DNA of 64,000 nt, taken from positions 42,733,825 through 42,797,824 of the forward strand of contig CAXKWD010000005.1 in assembly GCA_964059195.1 (NCBI GenBank), written 5' to 3'. This document shows positions 12,070 to 24,700 of this stretch, in pieces; position 1 is the stretch's first letter, and each line of letters opens with the position of its first letter. The notes below the pieces were generated by a model. It was given only the letters and a program-made list of their open reading frames with translations, did not search any database and had not been told where the DNA came from. The DNA comes from Ectobius pallidus (Eukaryota; Arthropoda; Insecta; Blattodea; Ectobiidae). A program made the translations under genes and the position numbers.

Positions 12070-14500
12070 TATCCATTAACTGTCCTTTCGTTTTTAATAT
12101 ATTTTAATCGTTTGTTGTTGTTGTTGTTGCGAGGGAAATGTTAAAATGGCAAATCATAAATCAACATCTGTGAACGATATTTCTATTGAGAGTCCATTAA
12201 GAGATTCGTTATTCAACGAGCGTTTAATGACATTTATTAAGATACGAGTATGTTTATGAAACGAGCAAAACGAGTTTCATAATTTTCATACGAGTACCTT
12301 AGTTACCACTGTAGGCATGTTGTATACGATAGTATTTGTTCGAACATAATTACATGTTTAAGTTGTGAGATTTTTTATTCATAAGAAAATCGACTGACCG
12401 CGCGCAATCAGCTGTAAGCAAGTTCTCGTAATTGTTGCCTTCTGCGAGAGATGGCGGCTGATGAAGTGTACGGTTAAGTCGAAGCTTGTTCTTGGCCGTT
12501 TTCTTTTAATAAACGGATATTTTACAAGATGAAATGTACTCAATTTAGTATAATATTAAAATTAAACGAACAGAATTGATTTTATTTTAAATACAAGCTG
12601 TTTATTGCTCAGTTTGATATGCTACTCTCAAGGTTTCAAAATCGTTCCGTGTTGGATAAAAATAATCGATACCACAACAGTGTTATAATGAAAATCTGTT
12701 TCGAAATGCATATCATTGGTACCGTTACGTCACTAATTAGCGTATGTTCTAACAAGAAATAAATTTGTTTAATGCCTGCCTTTAATTTTACTCATATAGT
12801 GATCCGTAGCCTATTTTGCCAAATTTTAGTTCTTATGTATGTGCATATATGTGTATGTATGTTTGAATATATTATATATTTATTATATCCTAGTCTCGTC
12901 TGTGACTAACTCTGAAGAAAAATAAAAATCTAATAGATAGGGGTGATTTAACAATGTTGGTGAAATTGTTTCGTTCTGGACTATTCTGGGGCAATGCGTG
13001 TTGTATATAGGGATGCCATTGATACGAGATGATTCGCAGATGTTACCAGGCGTGAACGGTACTGTCTTGTTTTTCATGAGCGCGAATAGTAGCCAGGTTA
13101 AAAACATCCGTACTTTTATTACATAAGTCATTACTGCCCATTGATTTCCTATGCACATCGGACTACGTAGGCCTACTATGATCTGCAGTGTATACCGACG
13201 AAATGCTAAATTAGAACATATCATAAATTAGTAAGTGTTCTACTGCAAATATAAATCACTTAATGTCGTCCTATATTTTTCAGATTTTTACAGAAACAAT
13301 GGTAGGCCTATCTAGAGCTCTCGTTTCTACTTGTATGCACATAAAAAAAACATTCGTGAATAACGCTGAATTGACCAGCAAAATAATTAGATAAATAAAT
13401 AACAGTAAAATTTGGAATTGTGTTTTCTTTTATTTCTATACTATACGTAAACATATAAAATCATCAACATGCCATTTTAAATAGTTCAGGACAAGAACAG
13501 ATGAATGGAACCAGTTTAAATATTTATTTTAAAGAAACTATTGAATGATAGAAGCATTATTGTGTGATGCATTAATTCTTGGGTGATGAAAATACCAGGA
13601 TGGGGTACCTGATGAAGGCCACAGAGTTAAGGATGTTCGAAAACTGAAATTTAATAATGTTGGCATGGCAGAGTGATTATAATCAACGCGTCAAGGTTCA
13701 AGTTTTACATAAAAAATATATTTTATTTTATGAAGAGTGGCACAGTCTAAAGCGCACAACAAATTTATTAAATTATTGAATCTCTTTAGTGCTGATGGAT
13801 CATGTTTATGATGAGTGTTCTGCCCGATAGCAGGTCCAGAACCGGAAAGATGCCATGGGATGGTGACCACAACTCGTCCAAAGTTCTTGCAGGCAAGGTA
13901 AATTTGCCATTACTTCTCACGGGATGAGGATGAAGGTATAAGACAACGCCCAGTCCTGAATCAGGAATGATCATGGCTCATATGCAATACACTGAAAACC
14001 CAGTCGCTTAAAAATATATTAAGACCTTTTTAAAATTTTAAACATGCAGGTGAATTTCTTAATCATTACTCTGCCGGAATTTACGATTCCATTCTTCAAT
14101 AAAACGATTTTTAACATTTTCCATTTTTTAATTTGATGCTTAAAGGTAGATAAGAAAAATAGCTACCTTCATGACATCTGCTTTTGAAGGTAAGTTTACA
14201 AGTATAAAAATGATGCAGTTATTTAAATAATGTTGCACCAAAATTTACTTAAAAGGTTGCTGCATATTTTAAAAATTATTTAGAAAAATCAATTCTTGAC
14301 TGTGATAAGCTGCACCTACCCATGTAAACGATTTGAAAGCTTCCTTTAAAACGTGCAAACTGCAAATACGATCATGCCAACATCAAATTAATAGAGTAAT
14401 AAAGTGAAATTAAGACTTTTCTTGACTCAGGGCCTTTCGGCTCATGAACCCTTTCTCCGGAGATCTGTTACATGAACAGCCGAAGTTTAATGTGCATTCT
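12070..14500. other. No recognisable gene
   Basis: AT-rich sequence with chance frames only. The stretch 12240-12300 is locally palindromic (ACGAGTATG...CATACGAGT around a TATGAAACGAGC/GTTTCATAA core) and may be a small MITE fragment. Confidence 0.45.
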
Positions 14501-14572
14501 CATGTGCTTTGCACCCCAGATTTCTATTCTTTACATTCATTAATGTTTCTACACGCCCTAAATTGCATTACA

Positions 14573-14674
14573 TTATTACTTTTCAAGTTAGTTTGTGTTC
14601 TTTGGAAAATGACACTTTGAGCGTTATTACTTTTCAGGTTAGTTTGTATTCTTTGGAAAAGGGCACTTTGAGCA
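14573..14674 (+). repeat. 51-bp tandem duplication
   Basis: Two consecutive copies with period 51 begin TTATTACTTTTCA and include TTCTTTGGAAAA and CACTTTGAGC. They differ at a few positions. Confidence 0.85.
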
Positions 14675-15040
14675 TTCATTATACCAATACATTTATTGAC
14701 ATTTATCGAATTGATGTATGACTTCAAAATTCTATTAAATAAAAGGGCTTCAAACTTTCAATTGCGTTTTTCTCAGAACCATCATGTTGACAATAGACCC
14801 TTAGTCAGAAGAATGCCTCCAACATGAAACATGAAACAAAAGCCATATTTTGAAGAAAAAGAAAAAAACATCTTTTGATATCAGACTTCCTATAAGTCTG
14901 TCGATGTAGGTGTTCCTAATCCTCCTTCCTGAAATGAGGCAACCCTATAACAGAACTGTAGGATTTGTGCATAAGTCCAAGGAGTAAATTTGAAATTGCA
15001 TTGATGTACATGAATCATTCGCGTGTAATTTATTTAAAGT

Positions 15041-15330
15041 AAAGTGATCCCTATACAGACCATGGAGGCCCAGAGGGTTCCAGGAGGTTGAGGCTCCCAG
15101 ATTTTGGACATTCGGAACGTGGAGGTGGTAAGGTTGTTAGCCTTACGCACCGGCCGCCTTTACCCCCAGGATTGCTTCTAGTACTCAGTTCTGTTAGAGG
15201 CTGAGTCGATCCTTGGGCCATAGTGCCACCAGAAGGATTAAGCCAATTGAAAAACTCCAACGACCTCATCGGGAATCGAACCCGCGACCTTCCGGTTTGT
15301 AGCGCAGCTCCTCAACTACGCTACGTGTAA
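15041..15330 (-). mobile_element. tRNA-derived SINE, copy 1
   Basis: On the - strand there is a tRNA-like head with an A-box region (GTAGCGTAGTTGAGG-like) and a B box in the GGTTCGATTCCCGATGAGG region. A conserved body follows (TTCAATTGGCTTAATCC; GGTAAAGGCGGCC; CCTGGAACCCTC) and ends at GGGATCACTTTACTTTAAAT. Full-length relatives lie at 37572-37868 (+) and 44915-45217 (-). Being RNA polymerase III-type, it would carry its own internal promoter. Confidence 0.85.
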
Positions 15331-15394
15331 TCTATTTAGCTTCATTCAAAGATCTTGTTTGGTCATACAAGCATTTTGATGGCCAACACTCTGG

Positions 15395-15662
15395 CTCAAC
15401 GGAATGGTTTCGAACACTTTACATAAGAAGTCTTGTAAACTAAAACGTTTCGCGCCGATGAGCATAGCGTAGCCTTACTTAGGCTACTGACCATCTTTGG
15501 TTCCAGGTAATCATTCCTGTTAGTCGACCCCAGCGTTTTAAGGAATTCAAGTTTGAAAGAATTAAAGTAATTGGAAAATGCTAACGCAATCAGGGATCGA
15601 TCCCGAACTTTCTGGTTTGCAGCGCAGTACCTCGACCAATTGCACCACGGCATACGGCTCAT
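15395..15662 (-). mobile_element. Diverged tRNA-derived SINE of the same lineage
   Basis: The - strand head (TGCCGTGGTGCAATTGG; TTCGGGATCGATCCCTGA) and body words shared with copy 1 (GGGGTCGACT, TAACAGGAATGA, GCCTAAGTAAGGCT) show an older or different subfamily. It lies about 65 bp from copy 1 in the same orientation. Confidence 0.6.
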
Positions 15663-15664
15663 CC

Positions 15665-17327
15665 ATGTAATAAACAGAAGTAAAATATATTAACGTCCTA
15701 AAATAATAATAGGTGCAGCAGTGAATGACACATGGGTGCCCTAACTATCCTTACCTCAATATTTAAATTTGGTAAAATTACAGTACTATTTTTCAATATA
15801 CAGTATAAGAGATTGTGGCCGTAAGGGTTTCAAAATCACTGGCTTCTATTGATACAGTGTACAAGTATTTTAAAATCTTTTGTGGTGAAATAACATTGAG
15901 ATGTGAAATGGTGTAGGCTGTAAGCTATAGACCTAAGAATTTACATATACTGAGGTTAACTTCTAATTGAACGGTGTTTATTTCATCTTTCAACTAAATG
16001 CTGTCAAACTTTAATAGATAAGAAGAAGGCTTATATGAAATATTATATATGCAATTGTATGTCAGTAGAGCTGTATCTGCGGCAAGCGGAATAGAACTCT
16101 GGAAGTCTAGTGTTCGTTTTGTCATCTATAAATAACGTCCGAGTTGACCGGGATTTGAAGAAGGGATGCTGTAATAACAATCATGTGCGCATGAAATGAC
16201 GCTTTGTAAGTAATATGTGTGTGTTGCTTTCTTAATTAACTCTTTCCTTTTTGTACACATTTGCAGTTTTTTGTGTATTTAGGGAAAACTGAGGGAAATG
16301 ACATCTAAAAGTTCCCCCACTCCCCGCTCGCCCCTGTCCATAGGGACTTTTACTATGTTATTTAGGACACTTTCCCCCACATCTCTGCCAAATTTCGAAA
16401 CTACATGATTTTTTTTTGCCCCTTTTTTCCTTTCATGCTTGGAACAGACGGTATTTTCCATTACATGTAGGCCTACTGTGCTTGTACCGTGATCGGATTT
16501 TTAATAAATTCAACTTGAATGGTTGTGTGATATTTCTCCACTTGTTTCATTATGTAAATACACAATATACAGCTTATATACAAAGATATAACCCCTAAAT
16601 ATAGAGAAAGTGCGATGCACGGTTTTCTTTCGAAATCTCGAAATTTGACCGAAACTTAAGATTGTTATAATTTTTGAACATTTGAAGATAAAATAACAAA
16701 TGACTACTCATTTTAAAGCTAATTTATTTACCTGCAACTTCTTTCATGAGAACATTGCTGTATATTTAAGGGATAAAGCGCTAGAAGGCAAAGTGTATAA
16801 GCACGAGGCGAAAGAGCTTTTATCGAAAATTTGTTATTTTCACTGGCAGATATCTCGAAAACTATTGGGAATAGAAATAAATGTGTAGGATCAAACTTGT
16901 AAGAAATTTTATCGGCTTGAATTTTGTATATAGCAACTTTTCCTCTACGATGCACCATTGTTTAGATATAAGCGAAAAACCTAAAAAAGGGACCTTCTGC
17001 GGGACCCCTGTCCCCCCCTCTCCCCCACCTTCGGGGACATTTAGTATGTTGTTCAAGACATTCCCTCCGACAACTCTGCAAAATCTCAAAACAACACGAT
17101 TTTTTTTCTTCTATTTGGTGTTTTTCGACCTTGACTGGACTATAAGGACTTAGGATTAACTTTATGCGGAATAATCAGGTAATATTTTCGTTAGTTCATG
17201 TCAATATTTTATGACAACAAAGTAAACAAGAATTATTTGTATTATCATAGTTTTCAGTTATACGAGATATTCCTTACCCATATTAGCTCGGTTAATCGAG
17301 TGTCTTGCTGACTATCTCTCTGCCCCC
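15665..17327. repeat. Two diverged copies of a local repeat; otherwise no gene
   Basis: The block at 16296-16440 and the block at 16975-17110 are related: CCCCTGTCC, ACTTTTACTATGTT/ACATTTAGTATGTT, AATTTCGAAACTACATGATTTTTTT/AATCTCAAAACAACACGATTTTTTT. They are direct repeats about 690 bp apart. No coding function is evident. Confidence 0.55.
17324..17327. repeat. 4-bp target-site duplication (CCCC), left
   Basis: CCCC directly precedes the left LTR and is repeated directly after the right LTR at 26785-26788, as expected for Ty3/gypsy integration. Confidence 0.8.
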
Positions 17328-18021
17328 TGTGCTGGTAATTTGATTTACCCATTAAATAACCCAGGGGAGAATAACATAATGTAACCAGAAAAATCACTGA
17401 CTCAGAACATTAGCAATTTATTTATAAAAATATAAGGTACAAATGATAAAGATCTATTTGAAAACTACAAGCTGAACAATTTAGTTAGAACTGGTTCGGT
17501 ATACATCATTAATCAGAAAGGGGGCGTATCCGGATCGTTCCATCTCAAAAATAAATCAATGACGAAAATAAACTAAACGATAGAGCAGCAGTGAACGAAA
17601 GAAAAACATCCTGGCGAGAAAGAAATTTAACTAAATCGAAAACTAGAATTTAATGTAAAAATAAATAACTCGCCAAGAAAAGAAAACTTTAAGTCATAAC
17701 TAAATCAGAAACATACCTGAATGGATAGACGGAAAAATGAACCCGGACAGGGGTTCAGAGACGGCAAGAGATGGCAAGATGTTCACGGGAAGGCTCCTAG
17801 CTGCAGACTGAGGGTCTGACAGAAGAGCACGCGAGAAGGTAGAAAAACAGCAAAACAAAACATTTGAACGCGCCCCGAAACACGTACACTTGTAAGATAA
17901 GCAAAGATAGAAGAAAACAAAAGAGCAGAGATGGAATGATGCGAACGTAAACAAAAGCGTAAGTACCTGAAAACCAAATGAATAAAAATAAAAAAACATA
18001 TGTGCCAAACAATATGGTACA
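17328..18021 (-). repeat. 3' LTR
   Basis: Begins TGTGCTGGTAATTTG and ends AATATGGTACA on the + strand. It appears identical to 26091-26784 at a constant offset of 8763 bp. Read on the - strand it starts TGTACC and has AATAAA-type polyadenylation signals in its last third. The open frames over both LTRs are identical shadows. Confidence 0.95.
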
Positions 18022-18040
18022 TAATCTCCCCGCCGACCAA
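18022..18040 (-). other. Polypurine tract candidate
   Basis: On the - strand, GGCGGGGAGATTA directly precedes the 3' LTR. That is the position of the plus-strand primer in LTR retrotransposons. Confidence 0.55.
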
Positions 18041-20326
18041 CAAAAAAAATCTTGAAGAGATTTTTTTGAAAAGCACTGCATAAATATATATATATATAGT
18101 ACACAAAGGGCTTGCTATTACTCATGGTCCATCTCAAAACAGGAGTTGTCCAAAACTCAATAAATATAGTCACTGGCTAAACACAATGTCCAATATCGTG
18201 TAGTATAATAACTTGTAATAATAACTTGTTGTAATAATTTGAATAATTGAAGCATGACAAACATGCATCAAACAGAAGCTGCATAGTTCTTGAGATGTTG
18301 ATGTACGGTGAGTAACGCATGACAGGTGCATGCATTCCATAGTTGTTTTGACAACAGCAGAACTGGGTCATGTTGTGATAGTCGCTTTATCTTGCACAGG
18401 AGACCTTGACAGCGGCGCCCGGGCGTCCCCGGACACAGAAGCCAGGAAGCCAGAAGAAGCCAGTAGAAGCCAGTCGGAGAGGATGGCCAAACAGAGTAGC
18501 AAGCAAGAAGCCACATAGTCAGTGCAAATACATATTCTGAAGAATGGCCATGGGGGAGCAAAGCACCACAGCACAACATACTGAAATTACAAAGAGAATA
18601 TTAATATTCAGGTACTCACAATATAACATTTCAAAAACTGCTTTAAGAGCTTTTAATATTTAATTTTCTTTTGCCCCCTAACTTAGAGAAAATTTTAGAC
18701 GCTCCAGAAGGGACCTTATTTTGATTTATAAATCATAGTAGAGTTTTTATAACTTGAAACTATTAGCAATTACAGTTTTATGAAATATTGTATACTACAA
18801 ATAAGAATTTTAGAATATTTCAAGTAAAATTTATCTACACAGGGCAATATTTATTTACAAATCTTTCAAGTAAGGGATAAGCCCCAATAGTTATGAATAG
18901 CCATTTATAGAATATGAAAGGCCCCTTTTTTTTTTTTACATACAATTAATTTTTTAAGTAATTATTAATATAAAAATCTCACCATGAATAAATAACAATT
19001 AAAGGAGAATATTTACATAAGGGTGAAGCCCAATAAAGTTATTATTTACAATAATTTCAGTGTTAAACTACATAAATATTTTTTTTATTACAACAATAAT
19101 TTAATAAATATTGATAAATTAAGTGAAAAGATGAAACATATGAGATGAAAAGCTAAATGAGATGACAATAGGATGATGCAGAGAAAATATTAATGCAAAT
19201 GATGGCAAAATGAAATGAAATGAATGAATGATGACATAAATGGATAGTTGGATAGTCCGGACTAAAAGACATGACAAATGAATTGATGGAGATTGGAATT
19301 GGAGTGACGAAACGCGGAATGGGTTGGAAAGGTAAGTTCTTTTTTTTTTTTTTAAAAGGAATTTCTTCGTCGCTCGCTGCACTCATCCACTGTCCTGGAC
19401 CGGAGGGCGACGCATCGCTAGTAGGCCTATGCCTATATATAGCGAAATTACTCCTTCAGAAACAATTTGTCGAGTTGGGAGTCTGAAACAAAAAGCAAAT
19501 AAAACCTCGCCCACATGGGGCGGAAACGGAACACAATGCTGACGCCCCGCTCTGTGAGACCCGAACTAACAAAGCCGTCCGCCAGCAAGGAGCAAAAATG
19601 ACACCTCCTCCACGAAATTAGCAGACACCCCCGCGAGCTGCGAACGGAAAGCTGAGGTGCCCTCTCGTGGAGGAGTCAGAGACGACCAACAAAACACACG
19701 ACAAAACAAACCGCGCAACGGACACAAGAAAACCAACAGATGAAAATGAAAATCAGTAATTGCATACGTGCAAATTAATAATTATGGCACGTAATATATG
19801 TAACTACACGCCATTTAATAAGTGAAATCGGCAGAATTTACTTTAGCCTTATTTTTTCAGGTTAGTCATATCCGATATTCATCTTTATTTAGAAAAATAT
19901 ATTTATATATATTTTAGACAATACTTGGTTAAATAATATTTTAGATAATGTTTTGAAAGTCAAAACCGGGAGAAAACATAGCCCAAGTATCAATAACTTC
20001 TGTAAAATAAATGTTTTACCGAGGAAACAGAGCACTCAGGACATAAGCATAGTAACCATTGTAAAGGTTTTAGACACAAATGGTAATTAGTTTCAAATTT
20101 GTGTAATAAATTACTCTTCTTACAATTATTAGGTAAGATTGGAAAAATCCTTTAAGAAATGTCGTAGATTACCGCGAAAAATGATTTAATATTTGGAAAG
20201 ACAATCCTTCGCAGAATTATTAAAAGGAAAGATGAATCTTTCTAATTCCTCCTTTTTTTTATAGTAAGAAACATTCCAAGTTTCTGAGACTAAATCCGGG
20301 AGAAAGTCCAATATCATGGGACTTAG

Positions 20327-20357
<31 letters not shown>

Positions 20358-21746
20358 TTTTGACGTCTTAGTTTCTTATGTAATGTCATGAATTTTTTTT
20401 TTCTTTTTTTTTCTCTTCTTTCATTTTGTAAGCTCATCAGAGAAATGCTCAACTGAGAAGCATAATCCAGTAAGGATAATAAATTATTATATTTTGACGC
20501 CTTATAGAATGATTATTTGTACAATAGAAAACAATGGAACGTGTCTTTTTTTTATATTAGACTCTTCCAAATCTTATATTTGAAATAAGAAAGCTCACTA
20601 ATTGGCCTGTATAAAGTGAGAAATTTTACAAAAGCTAATAAATTATAGCAAAATTCCCAGGCTAATGAATTTTGTTTTTTTAATCTGAAAATTTAGATTT
20701 GTAGGAAATATATTTTATCTCTCATATAATGCCAAAAACCAATAATATTTATAATAACTATGTAATTTCGGTAATGTGAAATATAATGACTTATAGTTAG
20801 ATTACTGCTCATAAAGACTGTTTATATTATTTTTATTATTTTCATTACCAAAATATAGAGCTAGAGCGTGTACTTAGGAGCCTGCAGTCTAGGGGAAAAT
20901 AGTCTGGAAAGGTTAGCTTCTTTGCCTAATAATTTTTGAAAATACCAATTAAATTCAGATAGAAAAAAAAAACAATTATATTGAAAATTACTATTTATTT
21001 TCAGGAAATGGATGAAAACAAAAGGATATTCAGGTATGCAGAAAGAAGAAAAAAACTCAACAAAAGCTAAACCAAAACAAAACAATAACAAAACATCAGA
21101 GAGGAACGACCGACAAGCTAGAGACGTAACATGTATACAAGAGCAAGTGGCAGAATACGCATAATGAATTATAATAAAACCGGATTGAAAATGGCAACTG
21201 GAACCAGAGAAAAATAAACAGATATTAATCAAAATTGCATAGTGATTTCCTATAACCCCCCCCAAAACAAAAATGCCGAATAAGTATGAATATGCTAAGT
21301 CTAAAGCAAAACTACTAGGAAAACTTAAAAAATACAAGATTAATAAAGAATTCCACAAACTGGACAAATGCTAAATTTTGAAAAACAATAAAAACTCGCA
21401 TGTTCATACTTAAAACGGCTTGGGCCTAAAATTTTGAATAAAATAGAAAACCCCAGAAAACTCCCAAAATTTGAATTAGACCTTTTAAGTTTTAACGCCA
21501 TACAAAACTTTGCAAAACATATACTTTGATATATATTGAATTTTAATATTCATTTTATCAAAATAAAGCAAAATATGAAAATTACAAGCGAAAATATATA
21601 CAGAAAATTTAGACCAAAATATTTTACTATAAAGTGAAGAAGATAGATAAAAGCCGAAAAGAAGACCTAAGACTCGGGAAGCCGGGAACGTCAGCTCCCA
21701 AATCACCATGCCCAAATCATGGAGACCCCTGGCACGAGCAAAATCC
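18022..21746 (-). other. Long post-pol region of the retrotransposon without a recognised gene
   Basis: 3.7 kb lies between the pol stop and the 3' LTR. The longest frame (20861-21367, - strand, 168 aa) is rich in F, L, S and C and hydrophobic stretches, but it shows no env-type cleavage site or fusion signature I can recognise and may be chance in AT-rich DNA. A (TA)n run lies at 20326-20352. Near 19600-19675 arms CACCTCCTCCACGA/TCGTGGAGGAGT could pair in RNA. Confidence 0.6.
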
Positions 21747-24700
21747 TTAAGCCATTTTCAACTGAGAAACATGCGCCCTATAAAACTTTCCTTTTTCATC
21801 CCGTAGGGAAACAGAAACCGGGGTAGTAAACTTTTCAATGAGATACGGGCCGCAAAAACGGGGAGCCAATTTTGCAGAAAATTTATTTATGGCTTTACTG
21901 ATAGGGTGATTCTTAAGAAAGACTTTATCACCGGGTTTAAAAGGGATGGGAGCTTTATCCTTGTTATATCTTTCTTGGGTTTTGGCGTGACTCCTTTTTA
22001 GGTTGCGAAGCGCCCTACTCCATCTATCTTTTAAATCCTGCGGGTTCGGTTGATCAGGAAGTAATTCATTGAGAGCCCAGAGGTTAGACAGAGGACAATT
22101 TGGCTGAAAACCCATCATAAGTGCAAAAGGGGTAGACTTATGAGCCTCGTGGATAGCCGTGTTGAATGCATAGGCTAACCACTCCAAATTCACATCCCAA
22201 CGTCCGTGATTATCAGAATGGAAGGCAATAAGGGCTGAACGAATGTTTCTATTTACCCTCTCAGCCAATGAAGGATTAGGATAGAAGGGCGTAGTAGTCA
22301 CATGAGCTATACCCCTGTCAAAGCAAAATTTACGGAAGGAATTAGATGTGAACTGACTAGCATTATCTGAGACAATATTACTAGGAGGGCCAAAAGTAGA
22401 GCAAATCTGAGAAAGGCAAGCAATAGTAACAGCAGAAGTGGCTTCACGGACTGGAAAAAACCACACAAACTTAGAGAACGCGTCCACGCAAACCAATAGG
22501 AAAGTATTACCTTTGTTAGACCTTGGCAAACGTCCCACATAATCAATAAACAATTTTTCCATGGGGCGAGAGGCAATTTGAGACGCGAGGTAACCGTAAT
22601 GTACTTTCTGAGCCGGCTTACTTTGCTTACAAATATTACAAGATTTAACTCTTATCTGTATGTCCTTATCTAAACCCTTCCAAATAAAATGCTCCCTTAT
22701 TTTGCCTATGGTTTTATACAAACCCAAGTGACCCCCTACTGGAGAAATATGAAAGTATTGAAAAAGCAACGGAACCAAGTTATCAGGTACTACCACTTTA
22801 AATTTGCCATCCCTATTAGCCTTGCATACAAGGACACCATCCTTAACAGAATATGGAGGAATTGGAGTACCTTTTTCCAAATATTGTAAAATACTATTTA
22901 ATTTTGGATCTTGACTCTGGGCCTCCCTTATAGTAAGGAAAGAAGTAGGCAAATCCGAAAGAAGGGCACTAAGAAAAACCTCATTTTCGGGCTCACTGGC
23001 GGAATCATCACCACCAAGTTGCTCGTCAGAGTAACCCTCGAACATACGAGACAATGTGTCCGCTACTACGTTCATCGAACTACGGATGTGACTGACTTTA
23101 AACTTAAATGCTGAAATACGCAACGCCCAGCGAGCAATTTTACCAGTTTTCCTCGGACGGCCTAGGACCCAACTAAGAGCTTGATTATCGGTCTCCAAAA
23201 GAAACTCAACGTGTTCTAGGTACATTTTGTATTTTTCCATGCCAAAAAGAACCGCTAAGGCTTCAAGTTCGTACATCGAAAGTTTTCTCTCCTGATCAGT
23301 CAAGGCACGTGAAGCGAAAGCTATGGGGCGTCTCCCATCAGGAAACTCTTGCAGTAAAACCGCCGCTAGGGCGCGCCCACAAGCATCCGTTTGTAATATG
23401 AAACCCCTGGAGAAGTCGGCCATCGCCAACACAGGAGGGTTAGTGACTTTTTGTTTAAGTAATTCAAAAGCTTTCTGCTGATCTTCCCCCCAATGAAACT
23501 TGGTGTTTTTTCTCCTTAAAGCATTCAGAGGCGCACAAATTTCTGCAAACTTAGGTATAAACTTGGAAAAGTAATTAACCATACCTACAAACCTTCCGAC
23601 AGCTTTTTGATTGCGCGGGGGAGGAAAATTTCGAATTTTAACCGTGCGGTCAGGGTCAATAGAAACTCCATTAGGACCTATCAGATGGCCTAAAAATGAC
23701 AGATTCTGAGCCAAAAAATTTACTTTAGCCGGTTTAACCGTAAGTTTGGCATCGCGCAAACGATGCAAAACTTCTTGCAAATGCTCCAAGTGCTCTTCGT
23801 AAGAATTTGAATACACAATGAGATCATCCAAATAATGGAAAACAAACTGGAATTTAATATCAGAGAAAATGGAGTCTAATAACCTAGTTAACACTTGCGC
23901 CCCGACTGCTATTCCAAATGGCACGCGGGTATACTCGTACAAATTCCAGTCAGTCGCGAAAGCAGTGAGCGGCATAGACTTTTCTGAAAGCGGAATCTGA
24001 TGATAGGCGCTATTCAAGTCAAGGCTAGTGAAAAATTTTGCCTTTTGAAACCAATGAAAATTATTGTGTACATCCGGTAATGGCACTGACTCTATAGAGA
24101 TTTTACTGTTGAGCACCCTGTAGTCGACTACTGGACGGAAGTCATTATTTGGTTTTGGAACCAGAAAGATCGGGCTCGAGTATGAAGATTTGGATGGTCT
24201 GATAATGCCTTGCTGAAGCATAGAATCAATTTTGGCTTTAAGAATTTGCATACGAGGCGGAGAGAGGCGATACGGTGGTAACCTAACAGCCTTTTGATCT
24301 TCCAGAACAATATCGTACTCTATGAGGTTAGTTAGCCCCAGGTCGTTAGTTAGAACATCCGGGTACAGTTCTACCAAACGACGAATGTCAGCAGCCTTCT
24401 CGGGAGAAAGATGAGACAATTTTAGATCCGCAGGAAAATTATTTTCAAACAACGGATCAATAGTGGCAGCTAAAACCTCATACTCGGCATTTCGAGAATC
24501 GAAATGTAACTGCGCAACGGTTCTCGGGTCGAACCCAAAACGCAGCACACCACAACTTAAGTCCAATATGGTTCTAGTTTTAGACAAAAAATCTGCTCCC
24601 AAAACGGCCTGAACAGGCAACCCCTTAATTACAATGAAATTAAAATTCCAGGTAAATTTAGCTAGTTTTATTCTAAGTCGAGTTTTGCCCAAAACTCTTA

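Noticed and set aside
17700..18173. Open frames of 94-157 codons over the LTR
   Set aside because: Identical frames occur in both LTRs (also 26463-26771). They are a by-product of the LTR sequence, with hydrophobic, low-complexity translations and no domain.
20861..21367. env gene of the gypsy element
   Set aside because: The 168-codon frame is hydrophobic throughout, lacks a recognisable env layout and is in AT-rich DNA. Kept only as a question.
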